Shown: positions 42,664 to 53,530, counted from the first letter of the stretch. The stretch: DNA of 64,000 bases from Linum tenue (GCA_946122785.1 CAMGYJ010000002.1:41938495-42002494); one strand, 5' to 3'. Notes: generated by a model from the letters alone, not told the origin. Program-made: numbers and translations.

Positions 42664-42833
42664 TGCTCTAAGGCTTGAGTTTATTATTCAGTATCTCAAC
42701 AATATATATAGTACATGTACACGTGAGGTAAAGAACTGAAAAGAGATTTACAAGGGCACCAACTAGCTGTTGTAACAGAATGAGGAACGTGAGGAAGTGA
42801 GTGGCAGTAGAATAGGAAGGTTGTTCCTTATCA
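42664..42833 (-). repeat. copia-3 5' LTR (about 170 bp)
   Basis: Minus strand starts TGATAAGGAACAACC (42833) and ends about AGAGCA (42664). The end is not fixed exactly because the other LTR is truncated there. It is very short for a copia element. Positions 42702-42833 match 38082-38213. Confidence 0.75.
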
Positions 42834-42838
42834 CTTGC

Positions 42839-43764
42839 GATAGAATCGCCTCCCCCCTTTAAGGCGGATGGCTATGCACGGCTCCAGCGAGGTGACGTCG
42901 ACGTGGTGGTCATCCCCAAGGCAATACCCTCGATGGTTAGGTCTCCAACAGGCGGCGGCGGTGGTGTGACGACCCTTGATGGCGGCTTTGTTAGTGACGT
43001 GGTGGTGGGAACGACGACAACGTCAACTGCAGGGAGACTTCTTTTGGCTTCGAATCCAATGCCTCGGCCGTTTGAAGATCGGGTGACCTCCTCGATTGCG
43101 GCATCTGATCCTTCCAGGTGTGACACCATTATCTTGCGAACTCTCGGCAGCAGTAGCCTTGTTGTTTTGATTAGTGGCTCCTTGCAACGTCACCCATGCA
43201 CCCTTGTATTTGAAGTGCATCGTCCTCAGCTGCCAATTAATCATCCAAGACGCCAACTCTTTAAGCCAGTGAACGCCAAGGACAACTTCGAGCCCATGAA
43301 TTGGAAGCTCAAATAAATCAACGACCAACCTTGTGCCCTGAACTTCCATAGGAACAACTTCAAAACAACGGTTACAAACCAGACAATCGCCATTGTCGAC
43401 CTTAACCTCGAACGGAGGGATCTGCATAGCTTGCAAGGATATCTTCTCTCCAACTTCGCGGCTTATGAAATTGTGTGACGAACCATGGTCAACTTGCACG
43501 ATGGCTGGTTCTTGGTGGATTGTTGTGTTAAGAGCGCACAAGGAGATCTCTACCTTGGTCGGACTAGGAGGTCTATCGGGCCGCTCGTCAAGCTAGATCG
43601 GTGGTTCTCCATCGACAAGTTGTAAAGCTTCATCCCTCGACAACCTTCTGCGTTCGCCCACTTGCTTCTGGATGATAGAAGACCTCTCATCGATCTGCGA
43701 AAAGCAAGTCCCGTATGCGAGCATCGTCGAGCTTGGTTCCCCGGAACATGGCTCTGATACCAAT
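42839..43764 (-). pseudogene. Gypsy-type aspartic protease segment of the protease-only element
   Basis: The minus-strand frame 43023-43541 reads PAIVQVDHGSSHNFISREV, the Gypsy retropepsin signature in which the usual V-D-S-G is V-D-H-G, then LPIHGLEVVLGVHWLKELAS, the second conserved protease block. Upstream (43593-43787) a short basic segment starts almost at the primer-binding site, leaving no room for a capsid domain. Downstream (42872-43129) the sequence is Pro-rich and unidentified. The catalytic Asp is retained but the replaced Ser, the missing RT and integrase and the stop at 43558 make it non-functional as an autonomous Pol. The element's Met-tRNA site (minus strand tggtatcagagcc) is at 43750-43762. 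Confidence 0.75.
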
Positions 43765-45404
43765 TGACGCATTATAGTTTCATGCATCGGGAATCTTTAG
43801 CTAATCACGACTACTCCTAGAAAAACATAACGATAAACTGAATTATTCTTCTTCTCATTGATAATAACTTAATCGCAAAGTACATATTTATAGGAAAACA
43901 TAGAAAAACCTAATAGCTAACTCTATCCCACTCTAACAAAGTAACTAATAACTTACTCAACAAGACACAATAAACTAATATGAAAATTGCAAATACCCAT
44001 AATAACCCTCCAATTCACTAAGGGGTAATTTGGATGGATTAATTGATTGTGTGGTATTTGTAGGTTGAAATAACTCATAAATTGCAAATGTGGTATTTTT
44101 GTGTTATTTGAAAATTTTGAGGATTAAATTGTCTTGTTGGGATGAACCAAATGGATGAGTTATTTTATATGTGATATTTGATAAGAAAAGTAAGAAAATA
44201 CCATAATGCCCTCTTCATCTAGTTTAAAACCCATATGAAATCCCCAATTATTAGCTTCAATCCCTTATTCTATGAGAACATATTGTTGCTGCAACTGCTA
44301 GATTACAAGGGATCGCAAACCATTCACAAAAGAAATAAAGCAACCCATTCACATATCACCACTACTATTCGACTCCAACAAAAACCATTCACAAATGGCT
44401 GCAATTGCTCCACAATTCCACCACCAACCATTCATATCTTGTTGCATGTCCTCCACGGTGGCCAAATAGTCATGTCGGGCTTCTCCTTCTCCACAACTTT
44501 TCTCAGCATGCAGCCCCTATTTGAGAAAGAGGGAATAATCGGGTGGAGTGGAGGTCTTCAAATCTTATAAAAAAACCCAGAAAAACCAGAAGAATCCAGA
44601 GAATACAAACCCAACCCCTAATTGAAGAAGAATCGCAGGTTCCAAACCCAACCCCCAATCTATTCCCATATCACACATTCACTCCCAATGGAGCTCGGCA
44701 CAATTCACCCCAATTAATCCAAACCCAGAGCCATGTCAAAACCCATAAATCGGAGAAGATCCGGGGAGGGAATCAAACGACAATGAGTTATTTTGTTCGT
44801 CGCCGCTCTCGCTCGGACATGCGGAGGTCTTTAAAGGAAGATTAATCGCTTTTGTTAATCTTTTGGAGCCTTGTCGTCGTTGTCCCTCTTTCCCACTATA
44901 CGACTGCTCAGCTTCCGTTCGCCATCGCTGCTAACTCTCCTTCGACTTTGTTCATCGAAGTCTAGGGTTCACTATACTCAATCTGATCTACATGAAGAAA
45001 GGAATCCCAAAATAGCAGAAGAATTGATTATGCATCAACCGATTTTGGCTAAAGGCAGAAGAATCAACGGATTCGGAGAAAAGGAGAAGGAGAGAGGAGA
45101 CGGGAGACGGGTAGAAAGAGTGAAAGTGGGAAGGCAACGCGTAAAACGCGTTATTTCAAAATAAAACCTCTCTAGGTGTTACTTAGAATAACTCGATTTT
45201 GTGATATTCTCAAATAACTCAGCCCACAATACCACATCAACCAAAAAATTTACCAAACGAGTTATTCTGGACTAAATAACTCACAATGAGTTATTTGGGC
45301 CAGAATAACTCATGGAAAAAACTCATCCAAACGACCCTTAATAATTCATCACTAATTACTAAGCTCAACTATGTAGAAGGCCCAACGGATGTTGTACCGC
45401 ATCA
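43765..45404 (-). repeat. 5' LTR of the protease-only Gypsy element, interrupted
   Basis: Left part 43765-44021 and right part 45342-45404 together match the LTR at 30849-31168. The break is the 1,317-bp Harbinger-like element with its duplicated taa. + strand ends are tgacgcattatag and ccgcatca. Confidence 0.9.
44022..45338. mobile_element. Non-autonomous PIF/Harbinger-like transposon (1,317 bp)
   Basis: The left end GGGGTAATTTGGATG and the complement of the right end AGGGTCGTTTGGATG match over most positions, with TSD taa (44019-44021, 45339-45341). The intact LTR at 31115-31125 shows the empty site. Terminal regions repeat 'aataactc' and 'gagttatt'. Open frames inside (44235-44570, 44543-44845, 44871-45164) have no recognisable domain and no transposase is present. 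Confidence 0.8.
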
Positions 45405-45409
45405 GTAAG

Positions 45410-46920
45410 GTAGCAACAAAAAGTTGCCCGGCGACAGCTGAGATTATCAATGGTGGGAGGACGCTGGGATGGAGGAAGATTTGCATTTGCAGAGCCTTGA
45501 GTTGGGAGAGAGATGGCGAGGGAGGAGAGAGAAAGTTTATTGTTGTGTTAGGGAGGAAAGAGTGAGGAACTATTTGTTTGTGTTCTTAATTAAAATTTGA
45601 AATTGGACTAATGTGTATATTACAAGATTAAGTATGTCTCTCCATTGTGTGAGAGGTTGTTTCAAGCAAGCACATATAAGATATCAAGTTATTAAGTAAA
45701 AATAAGAACCCTCCCTTAACTAGTAGCACGTGGTCACCTTACTCCATGTAGATGAGGAACACCTTGTAGATGAGGGGTCATAATATGTATGTCACACTTG
45801 GTGTCGGACGCGCGCGGTCACCACTACTCCATGTAGATGGGGAGGTATATATGTTATGTTACTCCTTGTAGATGAGGAGGTTATGTTCATGATAAGTTGG
45901 TGCCAGACGGTTGTGCCAGTTAAATCGAGGGTGGGATCCCATTTCAAGTTAAGTAAGTAGAGAAGATTATAAGTAAGAATATGTTAATAATAATATACTC
46001 CTACTAATGTACCCAATAACATATCATAAGCATCGAATGTGCATGGCTGTTTATTTACGTATGATAATGAAATTAGGATTAGGACTGACCCCATCGCCCG
46101 CACTAAGAAGCGCCAAGGAAGTGAGCAATCAGACAACTCGCCAGGAGGAAGCTGCTTCACAAGGGTTGGTGATTGCAGAAGATCCCAAGTGAACTCCTTC
46201 ACTTATGTACTTTTATTAGTAGGCTTAAGACTGATGCTAATTTTGATTTGTACGGTGATTTGAAATTATTTTTGTTGTTCTTTCAATTTTGAGTTATTTT
46301 GATTACTCAAGGGCATTTTGGTAAAAGTAGTGCTCGGCCGAGCTAGAGTGTTACAATTAATCGTATTACCAAAAAAAAAAAGGATTTCAGTTCTTTATCG
46401 TACTCTCGTTTGTAAATTACAAGCAACTATATACCTGTGATTTACGACCGGACGGGTTCATAACATCACAAAAATATCGGACCTCCACATCATATACATT
46501 TACTATATGGACTCGTAAGTCACTTCAACTCATTCTATTTCTATCTGCATGTGCTAACTCTGATTGGGCAGGCAATCGCAATGATCATATCTATACTTCT
46601 GCCTATCTTTATCTATTTAGGCTCCAATATCATCTCTGAGTGCTCACAAAAACAACACATGATTGTTAGGGGCTAATACTAGTAGAGATAAATACGAGAA
46701 ATCAAAATCCATAGCTTTTATTTACCACAAATTGCGCCATATAATTCTTTGTATATACTTGTTATTTCAATCAACTCCATAGATGACTTTTTGTACATGT
46801 GTGTATATATATATATATATATATCCGTTTAAATGATTGCATCAATCGAATTTCTTTAAGTCCAGATATCCATTCATTGGGCGTCTAAATTCATTCATAA
46901 AACAAGCATATGATTGCTGA
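45410..46920. other. Spacer between the Gypsy element and short gene copy 2
   Basis: No firm gene. At its left edge the minus strand shows a pyrimidine-rich stretch (45495-45550) followed by an ATG at 45486 and 25 open codons (MQIFLHPSVLPPLIISAVAG...) that run into the gtaag target site, conceivably the 5' end of an interrupted host gene. Short open frames at 45984-46263 are unidentified. A (TA)n tract lies at about 46803-46823. Confidence 0.35.
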
Positions 46921-46975
46921 CAAATGATGCAACGAACCAAGTAACCAACGTAACCCACAAATTTAGCCAGCCCCA

Positions 46976-47003
46976 AGAAAAACTCCTAGGCTTCCCCGAT
47001 CGT
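46976..47003 (+). promoter_or_regulatory. Conserved 28-bp upstream block of short gene copy 2
   Basis: Identical to 10612-10639 upstream of copy 1, 72 bp before the TATA box. Confidence 0.55.
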
Positions 47004-47074
47004 GTGAAGTTATATATAGTTGTACGTGCATGAACATCCATCAAGATTCAACAACCCTTTCAATCCCATCTCTA

Positions 47075-47082
47075 TATAAATA
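47075..47082 (+). promoter_or_regulatory. TATA box of short gene copy 2
   Basis: TATAAATA within 'tctatataaatactc', 117 bp before the ATG, the same octamer as in copy 1. Confidence 0.7.
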
Positions 47083-47191
47083 CTCGATCCATCGGCGCTA
47101 TTCTTTTATCCAACCACAAACTAGCAATCGGTAAGAGAAAAGTGAGAGAACAGAATAACGTACGTCTAATCAGGACTACTTGAGAGCAAAG

Positions 47192-47410
47192 ATGCAGAGG
47201 AGTTCTGGTTTCTACGCTGCGAGCCCTGTTGCTGTTCCCAGGGTGGTGGAAACTGCAGCGGTGAAGCAGGAACAAGGCGTCGGTATCAAGCAAGAGGCTG
47301 CGGCGCCGGCGACCCTCAAACCTGCTGCTGCTGTGGTGAGCCGCATTAAGCAGGAAGAGAAAGTTGCGCCCCCGGCTCCGGTGTACTACTCTCGTTGCAT
47401 CGGTGGTTGA
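47192..47410 (+). CDS. Short Ala/Pro-rich protein with three [V/I]KQE motifs, copy 2 (72 aa)
   Basis: Paralogue of the gene at 10851. The product starts MQRSSGFYAASPVAVPRVVE and ends PVYYSRCIGG. The three motifs are kept: VKQE (24-27), IKQE (32-35) and IKQE (52-55). Relative to copy 1 it lacks Leu-Glu after RVVE, part of the PGMAAP segment and LTR after IKQEE, and gains a Val and a Tyr. Every gap is a whole number of codons, which argues that both are translated. The leader 'acttgagagcaaag', TATA box, 28-bp block and AATAAA (47480) are shared. No Cys-rich, signal or membrane features are seen. No member of any family I know fits. It could be a lineage-specific short protein or the precursor of a peptide, but neither is shown. 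Confidence 0.75.
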   Translation: MQRSSGFYAASPVAVPRVVETAAVKQEQGVGIKQEAAAPATLKPAAAVVSRIKQEEKVAPPAPVYYSRCIGG

Positions 47411-47479
47411 TGTCACGGCGACCATGGTTGTGAAAGTTGGAGGAAGGAATTATCATGTTATGGTTACATAAACGTAGTA

Positions 47480-47485
47480 AATAAA
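47480..47485 (+). terminator. Putative polyadenylation signal, short gene copy 2
   Basis: AATAAA in 'gtaaataaagtgttc', 70 bp after the stop, aligned with the signal of copy 1. Confidence 0.55.
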
Positions 47486-48239
47486 GTGTTCAATTTTTGA
47501 ATTGAATCTGCTTTTGGTTTGGTTGGTTAGTTGGTGTGTTTTGGTGTTACATTTGAAAGGTAAGGTTATATATGATGATCTGAATAAAGTATTTAAATTT
47601 CCTAATTTTTCTTGGCAGACATGTGTACTCTTAAATATTTTCTTATGGGTTCATCATCTTATATTTAATCAATTCGATTTGAATGCGATCATAGGCTAAC
47701 AATTCAAGAAATTGATATATAAAAATTAGTTGTAACACATAAAAATTGAAAAAAATAGGAGATTGTGTGGAATTCCTGAAAATTGGTAATTGGAACACAA
47801 TCTCAATTCTCACATTATCTTTAGCAAAGGAAAATATGAAATTTTATTGATGTATATGTGGAATTTGGACACATATCATTCACCCAAACAACCCTTCAGA
47901 AATCTTGATATTAGGTAACATAAATACATAATAACCATTCAACAGTTTTGTCTTCTTGAATTAGTGATTTTTTTTAATGATGAATGAATTAAAAGATTTG
48001 TTCTTCGAACAAATTCAACTTTGATTGCTCAACCATCCTATTGACGGCAACGACAAAGAGATTTATCGATCACGATTGACTAAGATAACTTTGCAACTCC
48101 CCAAAAATACTAAGGGGTTGATTGGAGAAAAAGATTTATGTTATAGATTCATTGAATTCGTAGATTTTTTAAGAAAGTTATATTTTTTGGCCTTTTTGTA
48201 TTATGTGTTGTAGTTTTTGAAATTTCAATCTCTAAAATT
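47486..48239 (+). repeat. 3' flank of short gene copy 2, duplicated
   Basis: About 47490-47730 matches about 11180-11420. The phrase 'aagatttgttcttcgaacaa' and the following 'ccatcctattgacggcaacg' (47990-48060) match both 11690-11750 and 4180-4235. About 48110-48239 is unassigned. Confidence 0.6.
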
Positions 48240-48442
48240 TGTGGATATCAAATCTCTTATTTTTGAGTCAGTGTCGTGTCATTTTACTCCTCGGAGCTTT
48301 AACAATGCCCATGTAGTGGCTAAATAGACTTTTCATCGGGAATTCGCTTGCTTACGGATTACCACCTTTTTTTTGGAGTTTTCCTTGTAACTAAGTCGAG
48401 TCTTTGTCCCATGGCCTTTGGACTTGCCTTGGAAAAAAAAAA
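48240..48442 (+). mobile_element. Short 5'-truncated LINE tail with RNase H end
   Basis: The + strand reads SCHFTPRSFNNAHVVAK, stop, TFHREFACL, which resembles the C-terminal end of the RNase H domain of plant LINE ORF2 (the 'AHxLAK' region). An A run follows (48432-48441). Severe 5' truncation is usual for LINE copies. Confidence 0.45.
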
Positions 48443-48539
48443 TATGGAGTATAGGACGTAGTTTTTAGGTCAATATTTGTTGTGATTGGAAAAAAAGTCT
48501 CCCTCTCTCTCTCTCTCGATCTCAAATGGGGTTGTGAAT

Positions 48540-49860
48540 CGTCATCGTGCCCCGAGGTTGTTACAGGCTTTCCACCGTCGTGCATGGACGGAGCATGGCT
48601 CTTCGGAGCTCCATGGCGTTAAATTCCCCTCCCACAATGGAGGGTTGTTCTCAGATCTTCTATTTTCCCCAAGTCTCTATCCTTAAGTCTGTGGATTTGG
48701 CCCCCTTCGGTTTCACGACCATGGAGATTGCGGTTCGTTTCAATGATGATGATAATGTTGCTGGCTTTCGTCGGGGGATTTGTCGCTTAATCGTACAGAT
48801 CTTTGGAGTTTTGCTTGGGATTCCTACCCTCAAGACAATGTTGGTCCGAGCGTGAAAATTAGAGGGGGATGTAAGATTTTCCAGGGCGTATTTGGGGCTT
48901 ACCCAGTTCATCTTTTTTTGGAGGAAGAGATAGGCAAAAGGCGGTCAAGGGAACCCCGTGGATCTTCCCCACATTCATGTTGGTGCTCTCTCGGTGGGTA
49001 TCATCGTCGGAGGAGGTGGCCCATCTCCTTCGTTGCGCTCCATTGGTTGTGCAGATTTGGCGATTTCCCTTGACTATTTCACGTAGAAAATGGCAATTCG
49101 GCTGTGCTTGGCATTGGGGGAGATATATATTCTCTCCAAATCTCCACCACTCGGTGATTACTAGTGGCCTCTATGTTAAGGCGGAGACTGTGCTCGACCT
49201 GGCTCTTCCTCTTGCGGATGAGATAGCGGCTTCTCACGATGACCCTACAAAAGGTGAATTTGTAGCCAAGATTAAATTTGAAAAAGTTCATCACTTTTGT
49301 TTTCTTTGTGGAGTTATAGGCATTATTGGCGATGTCCACTGTAGGAAGGATGAGTTATCCTATGCTCCATCGAGGTATGGGAAGACTAACTTGATGATAG
49401 AATATGGCCCCCAAATGAGTGAGCAATCGTTGGCCAAGCGGAACCTTCGATTCACGTGGATCCATGCTGATACCTTGGGGGTCTCGTTGCTCTCGCTTGA
49501 CTGGACATTTCTTGGAACCGTCAACAAGGCCTACAGTTCAAGACTTGGTGATTGCAGGTGGTCAAAATAGGGGTTCCAGTTGGCAGGAAACCCGCAGGCC
49601 TCGTCTTGGGAGTATGGAGATTCACTTTTGGTCTCTATCTATGGTCCATAGTGTCAGTGACAGCAGCCGCCGCTTTTTTGGTCATCTGGTGGATATGGAT
49701 TTAGCGGGTAAAGGGCCTGATAGTTTGAGGGATGGTTCTGTGCCGACCTATGCTTATCCCTCTTCAAAGCGTCCTCGTCAAGGCAATGATCATCCCTCTT
49801 ACTCAACATCGACTACAACTAAGGTGGCGCCAACAAGCCTTGACTGGTCACAGCCACATC
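48540..49860 (+). pseudogene. LINE ORF1 (DUF4283-like, zinc knuckle), broken
   Basis: In shifting frames the translation gives RTDLWSFAWDSYPQDNVGPS, DLPHIHVGALSVG, VKAETVLDLALPLADEIA and FVAKIKFEKVHHFCFLCGVIG. This follows the pattern of plant LINE ORF1 nucleic-acid-binding proteins, which end the DUF4283 region with a CCHC knuckle (FCFxCGxIGH..DC). Here the His is replaced or displaced (CGVIGIIGDVHC). Numerous stops and frameshifts. Confidence 0.65.
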
Positions 49861-50596
49861 CATAAGTATTATCGTCTGGAACTGTCGAGGGATGGGCTCC
49901 CAGTTGACGGTTCCGTCATTGGCGGAGCAATTGCTCGTTTCTCTCCTAGCATAGTCTTTTTGTGTGAAATAAAACGGGATGATGACTTTGTTCGTAATAA
50001 GTTTGCTAGCTTTGGTTTTAAATAAGTATGTTATTTTAGTGCGTCAAATGGAAGTGGGGTCTGCGGTAGCATGGGCTACCAATGTCACCGGTACTATGCA
50101 TTTTCTTGGGTCTTTTCTGTGTTTTGTAAAGTGTCTTGTTCCTATTTTTGGGAGGTTTGTAATTATGTTCGTGCACCTAGATTGTGATGTGTATATTCGT
50201 CAGAACCAGTTTAATGATATTAAGAATTTTATTATTTTGGTCTCTTTGTCTCTCTTTGTTGTTTTTGGTGGTGGTGAATTTAATTATTTGCTTTACTCTA
50301 CAGAAAAAGTTGCCGGTAATGTGCCGATTTGGGCATGCCTTGATCAGCTTAGTTCCTTTGTTAATGTTGTAGGTTTGGTTTATTTAGGCTATCAAGGGTC
50401 TCTATTCACATGGACCAATTGTTGGTCAGTTGGTGTGCATATTATGGAGCGGTTGGACAGATGTCTCGTGAATGTTGATGCTTTGTCTGAGTGGTCAGAA
50501 CGGAAGGTCATCCACTTAACTGATCTAGGATCTGACCATTGTATGCTTCTAGTACAGTTGTTGAAGCAAAATCATCATTTGCGTACGACATTCTAA
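49855..50596 (+). pseudogene. LINE ORF2 endonuclease domain, broken
   Basis: It starts VWNCRGMGSQLTV and continues FSPSIVFLCEIKRDD, the first blocks of the apurinic-type endonuclease of L1 elements (normally WNCRG and ETK with the catalytic Glu). The end shows LGYQGSLFTWTN, IMERLDRCLVNVDALSEW and LTDLGSDHCMLLV, the conserved SDH motif. Several frameshifts and stops lie between. In an active element it nicks target DNA to prime reverse transcription. Confidence 0.75.
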
Positions 50597-51130
50597 TATG
50601 ATGGGAGGTGGAACTCCAACATTCAAGCTTTGGATGTTATTAGAGCTACATGGCAGCAGGAGGTTCATGGCACTCTTCAGTTTCGGGCCTTTACTCAGTT
50701 CAAGCATTCTTGCCATGAGTTGGTTGCTTGGGCGACTGTTGATACGTCCAACTTTACTCGCTGGATCACAAATTCAAGGCGGTTATTGAGGAAGCATGAC
50801 AGGCAACTTCTGTGGATTGGGACTTCATTAAGCATTTGGAGAGCTAGCTTCTGGATGCTTATAACAGAAAGAATGCTTCTGGAAGCAGAAGTCTCGAGTA
50901 CATTAGCAAAAAGAAGGTGATTCTAATACCAATTTTTTCATGCGGCTGTTCTACATAAACGTAGGATAAATTAGATTGTTGGGTTGCGAGATGAGGCCAG
51001 TGTTATGCATCATAAAGAGGAGGCGATGGAACATTTATTTCTTTATTGTCCGGTTGCGCGGGCTCTCTGGGACTATTCAGGACTGGAATACTTGGGGGAG
51101 GGCAATGCAGTTAAAAGCGCGTTTCTACCT

Positions 51131-52159
51131 AGAAGCGGAAAATGGGTAAAATCATAAAGCGTAGAATTAAAGCGTAAAATCGTAAGTTTTTTACGCATGC
51201 TGTAAATAACTAAAATTATGTTAAGTGCGGCATATACCATGTAAAATATGAGTGCATATAATTTAGATAATTTAATAACATCTTCATAATAAGTTCATAA
51301 ACATAAATCTTAACAATAAGCCACCTTCGCCTCTATGCTAATGAATTTGGGAAGAGCCTCGTTGGTGAATTAGATTACTCTATTGAAACTAAGAATGCAT
51401 CTAAGTACCTAGTATGTATCTTTTAATCTCCAATGTATTATATTGTTGGTAATTTACCTTTAAAATATGCTTTTTATAAATAATTTTATGAAAAGAGTAC
51501 CCATTTAGTGAACTAAAAGCGTAAAAACGTAAAGCGTTTTAGTGAACTAGAAGCGTAAAACAGTAAGCTTTTGAGCTTTAAAGCGTAATTTAATCCGATT
51601 TTATACACTTAAGATCTTATATGAAAACGAAAGCGGTTTGATCTCGATTCTTTTCTTCTTTTTGTGCATGCAGAAAAAGGGAACGAAGGAGAGTTTGTGG
51701 AGGCCAGTCGAAGGGCGACAACCACGAACGACATAGGCTAGCCGCTTTGACTCTCCACTAGTCGTCGGCTGTCCAATCATCATCTATAGAAGCAAAGGAA
51801 AAGAGGAAGAAGAGAAGAAATGAGAGGGAAGGAGGGGATTTGGTGGTCTTGTGGGAGAGTGTGACGACGAACGATAAAATTTCGTTGTTGTACCCAATTT
51901 TTTTGTTTTAATTTTCATTTGCATTAAAACATTGGCGTTTGAGGAGGGAGCATACATAACGGTTTTTTGTTGAAACTGAATCAGACCGGATCTAATCCAG
52001 TCCGGTCACGGTTGAAACCGGATCCCTATCCAATCCAGTTTTCGGTTGCTCATTTAGCCAAAACGGTTTTTAAAACTGGGTTAATCCGGTCCAGTTTAGC
52101 CGGACCAAACCGTTTCCCACCCCTAATCGAAACCCTATATATGTATGACACGCTAAAAC
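51131..52159. other. Spacer with 'agcgtaaaa' repeats and a hAT-like terminal fragment
   Basis: Between 51110 and 51600 the phrase 'agcgtaaaa' or 'aagcgta' occurs about ten times at irregular spacing. Between about 51960 and 52130 there are repeated 'accggatc', 'aaccggt' and 'ccagttt' motifs ending in 'ccgtttcccacccctaa', resembling one end of a hAT element. The opposite end was not found. No coding potential. Confidence 0.3.
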
Positions 52160-52878
52160 ACAACACCAAATTGTGACCAAATATAATCACAGAATGTAAA
52201 TGCAGAATAGTGGGTAAGTTTAATTTATCAACCCGGGGTCTAGATCTACTGCCTACTTTGTGAACTTCTATTATCTAGCAAGACTAATTGAGTGAAATGT
52301 GAGTTTAAACCAAATCAAAAAGAGTGAAATGTGAGTTTAAACCAAATCAGAAAGAAAACAGTAAATTGTATTGTTTTCTAAAGCAAGGGAATAGTCACTA
52401 GTGGATAAGTCCCCCTAGCTCACTAATTAGCTTCAAGTTGTAATTCCCTTCGGTTTATTTACTGTTGACTAAACTGCGGAAGATCCGAAATTAGTTTGGA
52501 ATCTCTTCAGCTGACCAAGCCCTCTTAGATAGAATACCCGGCAGACGACTAGCCTTCACCTGAATAGACTGCTACGACGATTCACACAAAACTCCATTAT
52601 TGGAAACAAATTCTAGTATAAAGTAGTGAATTGACTGACTCTCATACAATCAATTCAATCCTATCGATCGAAGAAACTCTAACAACCTCTTTAGATTCTA
52701 TTTATCACAGGTTGAAGAAAAAATCAAGACAAATTGATCAGGATTCAATTGACTCAATAAACCCACTTAAATTGATTAAAATCAATCAGTATATCATCCC
52801 AAAAGTCATTACAATCAAGATCCCTAACACATTAAACTAGGGTTCTTCATACCCAAGTGAGAGAAAGGTCTACTCCAT

Positions 52879-52915
<37 letters not shown>

Positions 52916-53530
52916 CATAAATTAAAGCAGTACTACTCATAAAGATAGGAATAATCTGCTATGGGATGTCAATCTTCACTATTGGGGATGCAATCTGGGC
53001 TTCAATGGTGAGAAATCCACTCCAAATAGCTCCTAGGGTTTGTTCATCGCCCTTTCTCTCCCTAGAACTCTATTTCAGCTCTCAAAACTCGGATCCTTCC
53101 TTTAAAACCCTAAATTGGGTTAAAACACAGTTCTGTCAGACTACACGACCAGTGCACACGGCCGTGCAAAACTCCATCCTGCCCGTGTACACCCCCAAAA
53201 CGCGGCGTTGCACTTAGTTGGTCGAGGGGATCACACGGCCGTGTAAAAATAGGTATTGCCCGTGCAAATCTCTGGAAAACTCACACGGCCAGAGGCGCCC
53301 TTGCACAGCTCGTGCAACTCCTGGCCGCGTAAAACCATTCACACGGCCACACTACACGGTCGTGTGAAATCAGCTCTTGCCTGTGTAAATGCCTCTGCTT
53401 CCTGTCGCACGTCCTAACTTCGTCCAATCAACTCTGAACTCGTGCCCAAACCATCATTCACGTACTAGAACCGGAAATATCACTAACAAGAGCAACCTAG
53501 CATGAAATCGGTTTAAAGCATAGTAAATGA
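52160..53530 (-). repeat. Athila-like Gypsy LTR (solo or fragment) on the minus strand
   Basis: Read on the minus strand, it has the same order of landmarks as the Athila-1 LTR: a palindrome array, then 'tccgagttttgagag', 'agagagaaa', 'accattgaagcccagattg' in outline, and near the end 'accccgggttgata'. In Athila-1 the matching phrases are 'ttccgagttttagagag', 'accattggagcccgg' and 'gacccgggttgaca'. The palindromes are here cacggccgtg (53157-53166) and acacggccgtgt (53233-53244), with half-sites to 53370. A (GA)n tract lies at 52880-52911, and a 32-bp unit starting gagtgaaatgtgag is doubled at 52290 and 52322. No internal domain is attached. Confidence 0.6.
52880..52911. repeat. (GA)n microsatellite
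   Basis: About sixteen uninterrupted AG units within the Athila-like LTR. Confidence 0.9.

Larger units (their letters stand above)
37460..42833 (-). mobile_element. copia-3: composite copia element with SINE run and inverted gag at its 3' end
   Basis: The whole block is bounded by TG (37460) and CA (42833) and by a 5-bp duplication cttgc (37455-37459, 42834-42838). On the minus strand the order is 5' LTR, primer-binding site, an intact 1,459-codon gag-pol, a 3' LTR cut short after 132 bp, an inverted 148-bp piece of its own gag, and then a partial and two complete SINE copies. The junctions show microhomology. The most economical reading is integration of a chimeric cDNA. A later rearrangement is possible but would not explain the target duplication. 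Confidence 0.75.
30849..45404 (-). mobile_element. Gypsy-derived element with a protease-like frame only, host to three insertions
   Basis: A 5-bp duplication gtaag flanks it (30844-30848, 45405-45409). The LTRs run TGATGCGG...TATAATGCRTCA on the minus strand. A polypurine tract lies inside the left LTR and a Met-tRNA primer-binding site inside the right one, so the element points left. After removing copia-2, copia-3 and the Harbinger-like insertion, the LTRs are about 320 bp and the interior is only about 2.0 kb. It encodes a Gypsy-type protease-like segment but no Gag core, RT or integrase was recognised. It must have moved with enzymes from a relative. Confidence 0.85.
48490..51130 (+). 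mobile_element. LINE (L1-type) with internal deletion, decayed
   Basis: An ORF1-like region is followed by an endonuclease region, a short RT leader and a zinc-binding RT tail, all on the + strand. Most of the RT domain is missing: the leader FFHAAVLHKRRIN (about 50935) passes within 70 bp to the tail HLFLYCPVARALWDYSGL (about 51030). A CT-rich tract at 48500-48520 lies at the 5' side. No target duplication was identified. Confidence 0.75.

Noticed and set aside
45984..46263. Short frames with a TDPIARTKKRQ-like segment, loosely similar to the start of some Gypsy Gag proteins
   Set aside because: Too short and without any accompanying LTR, primer site or Gag core.
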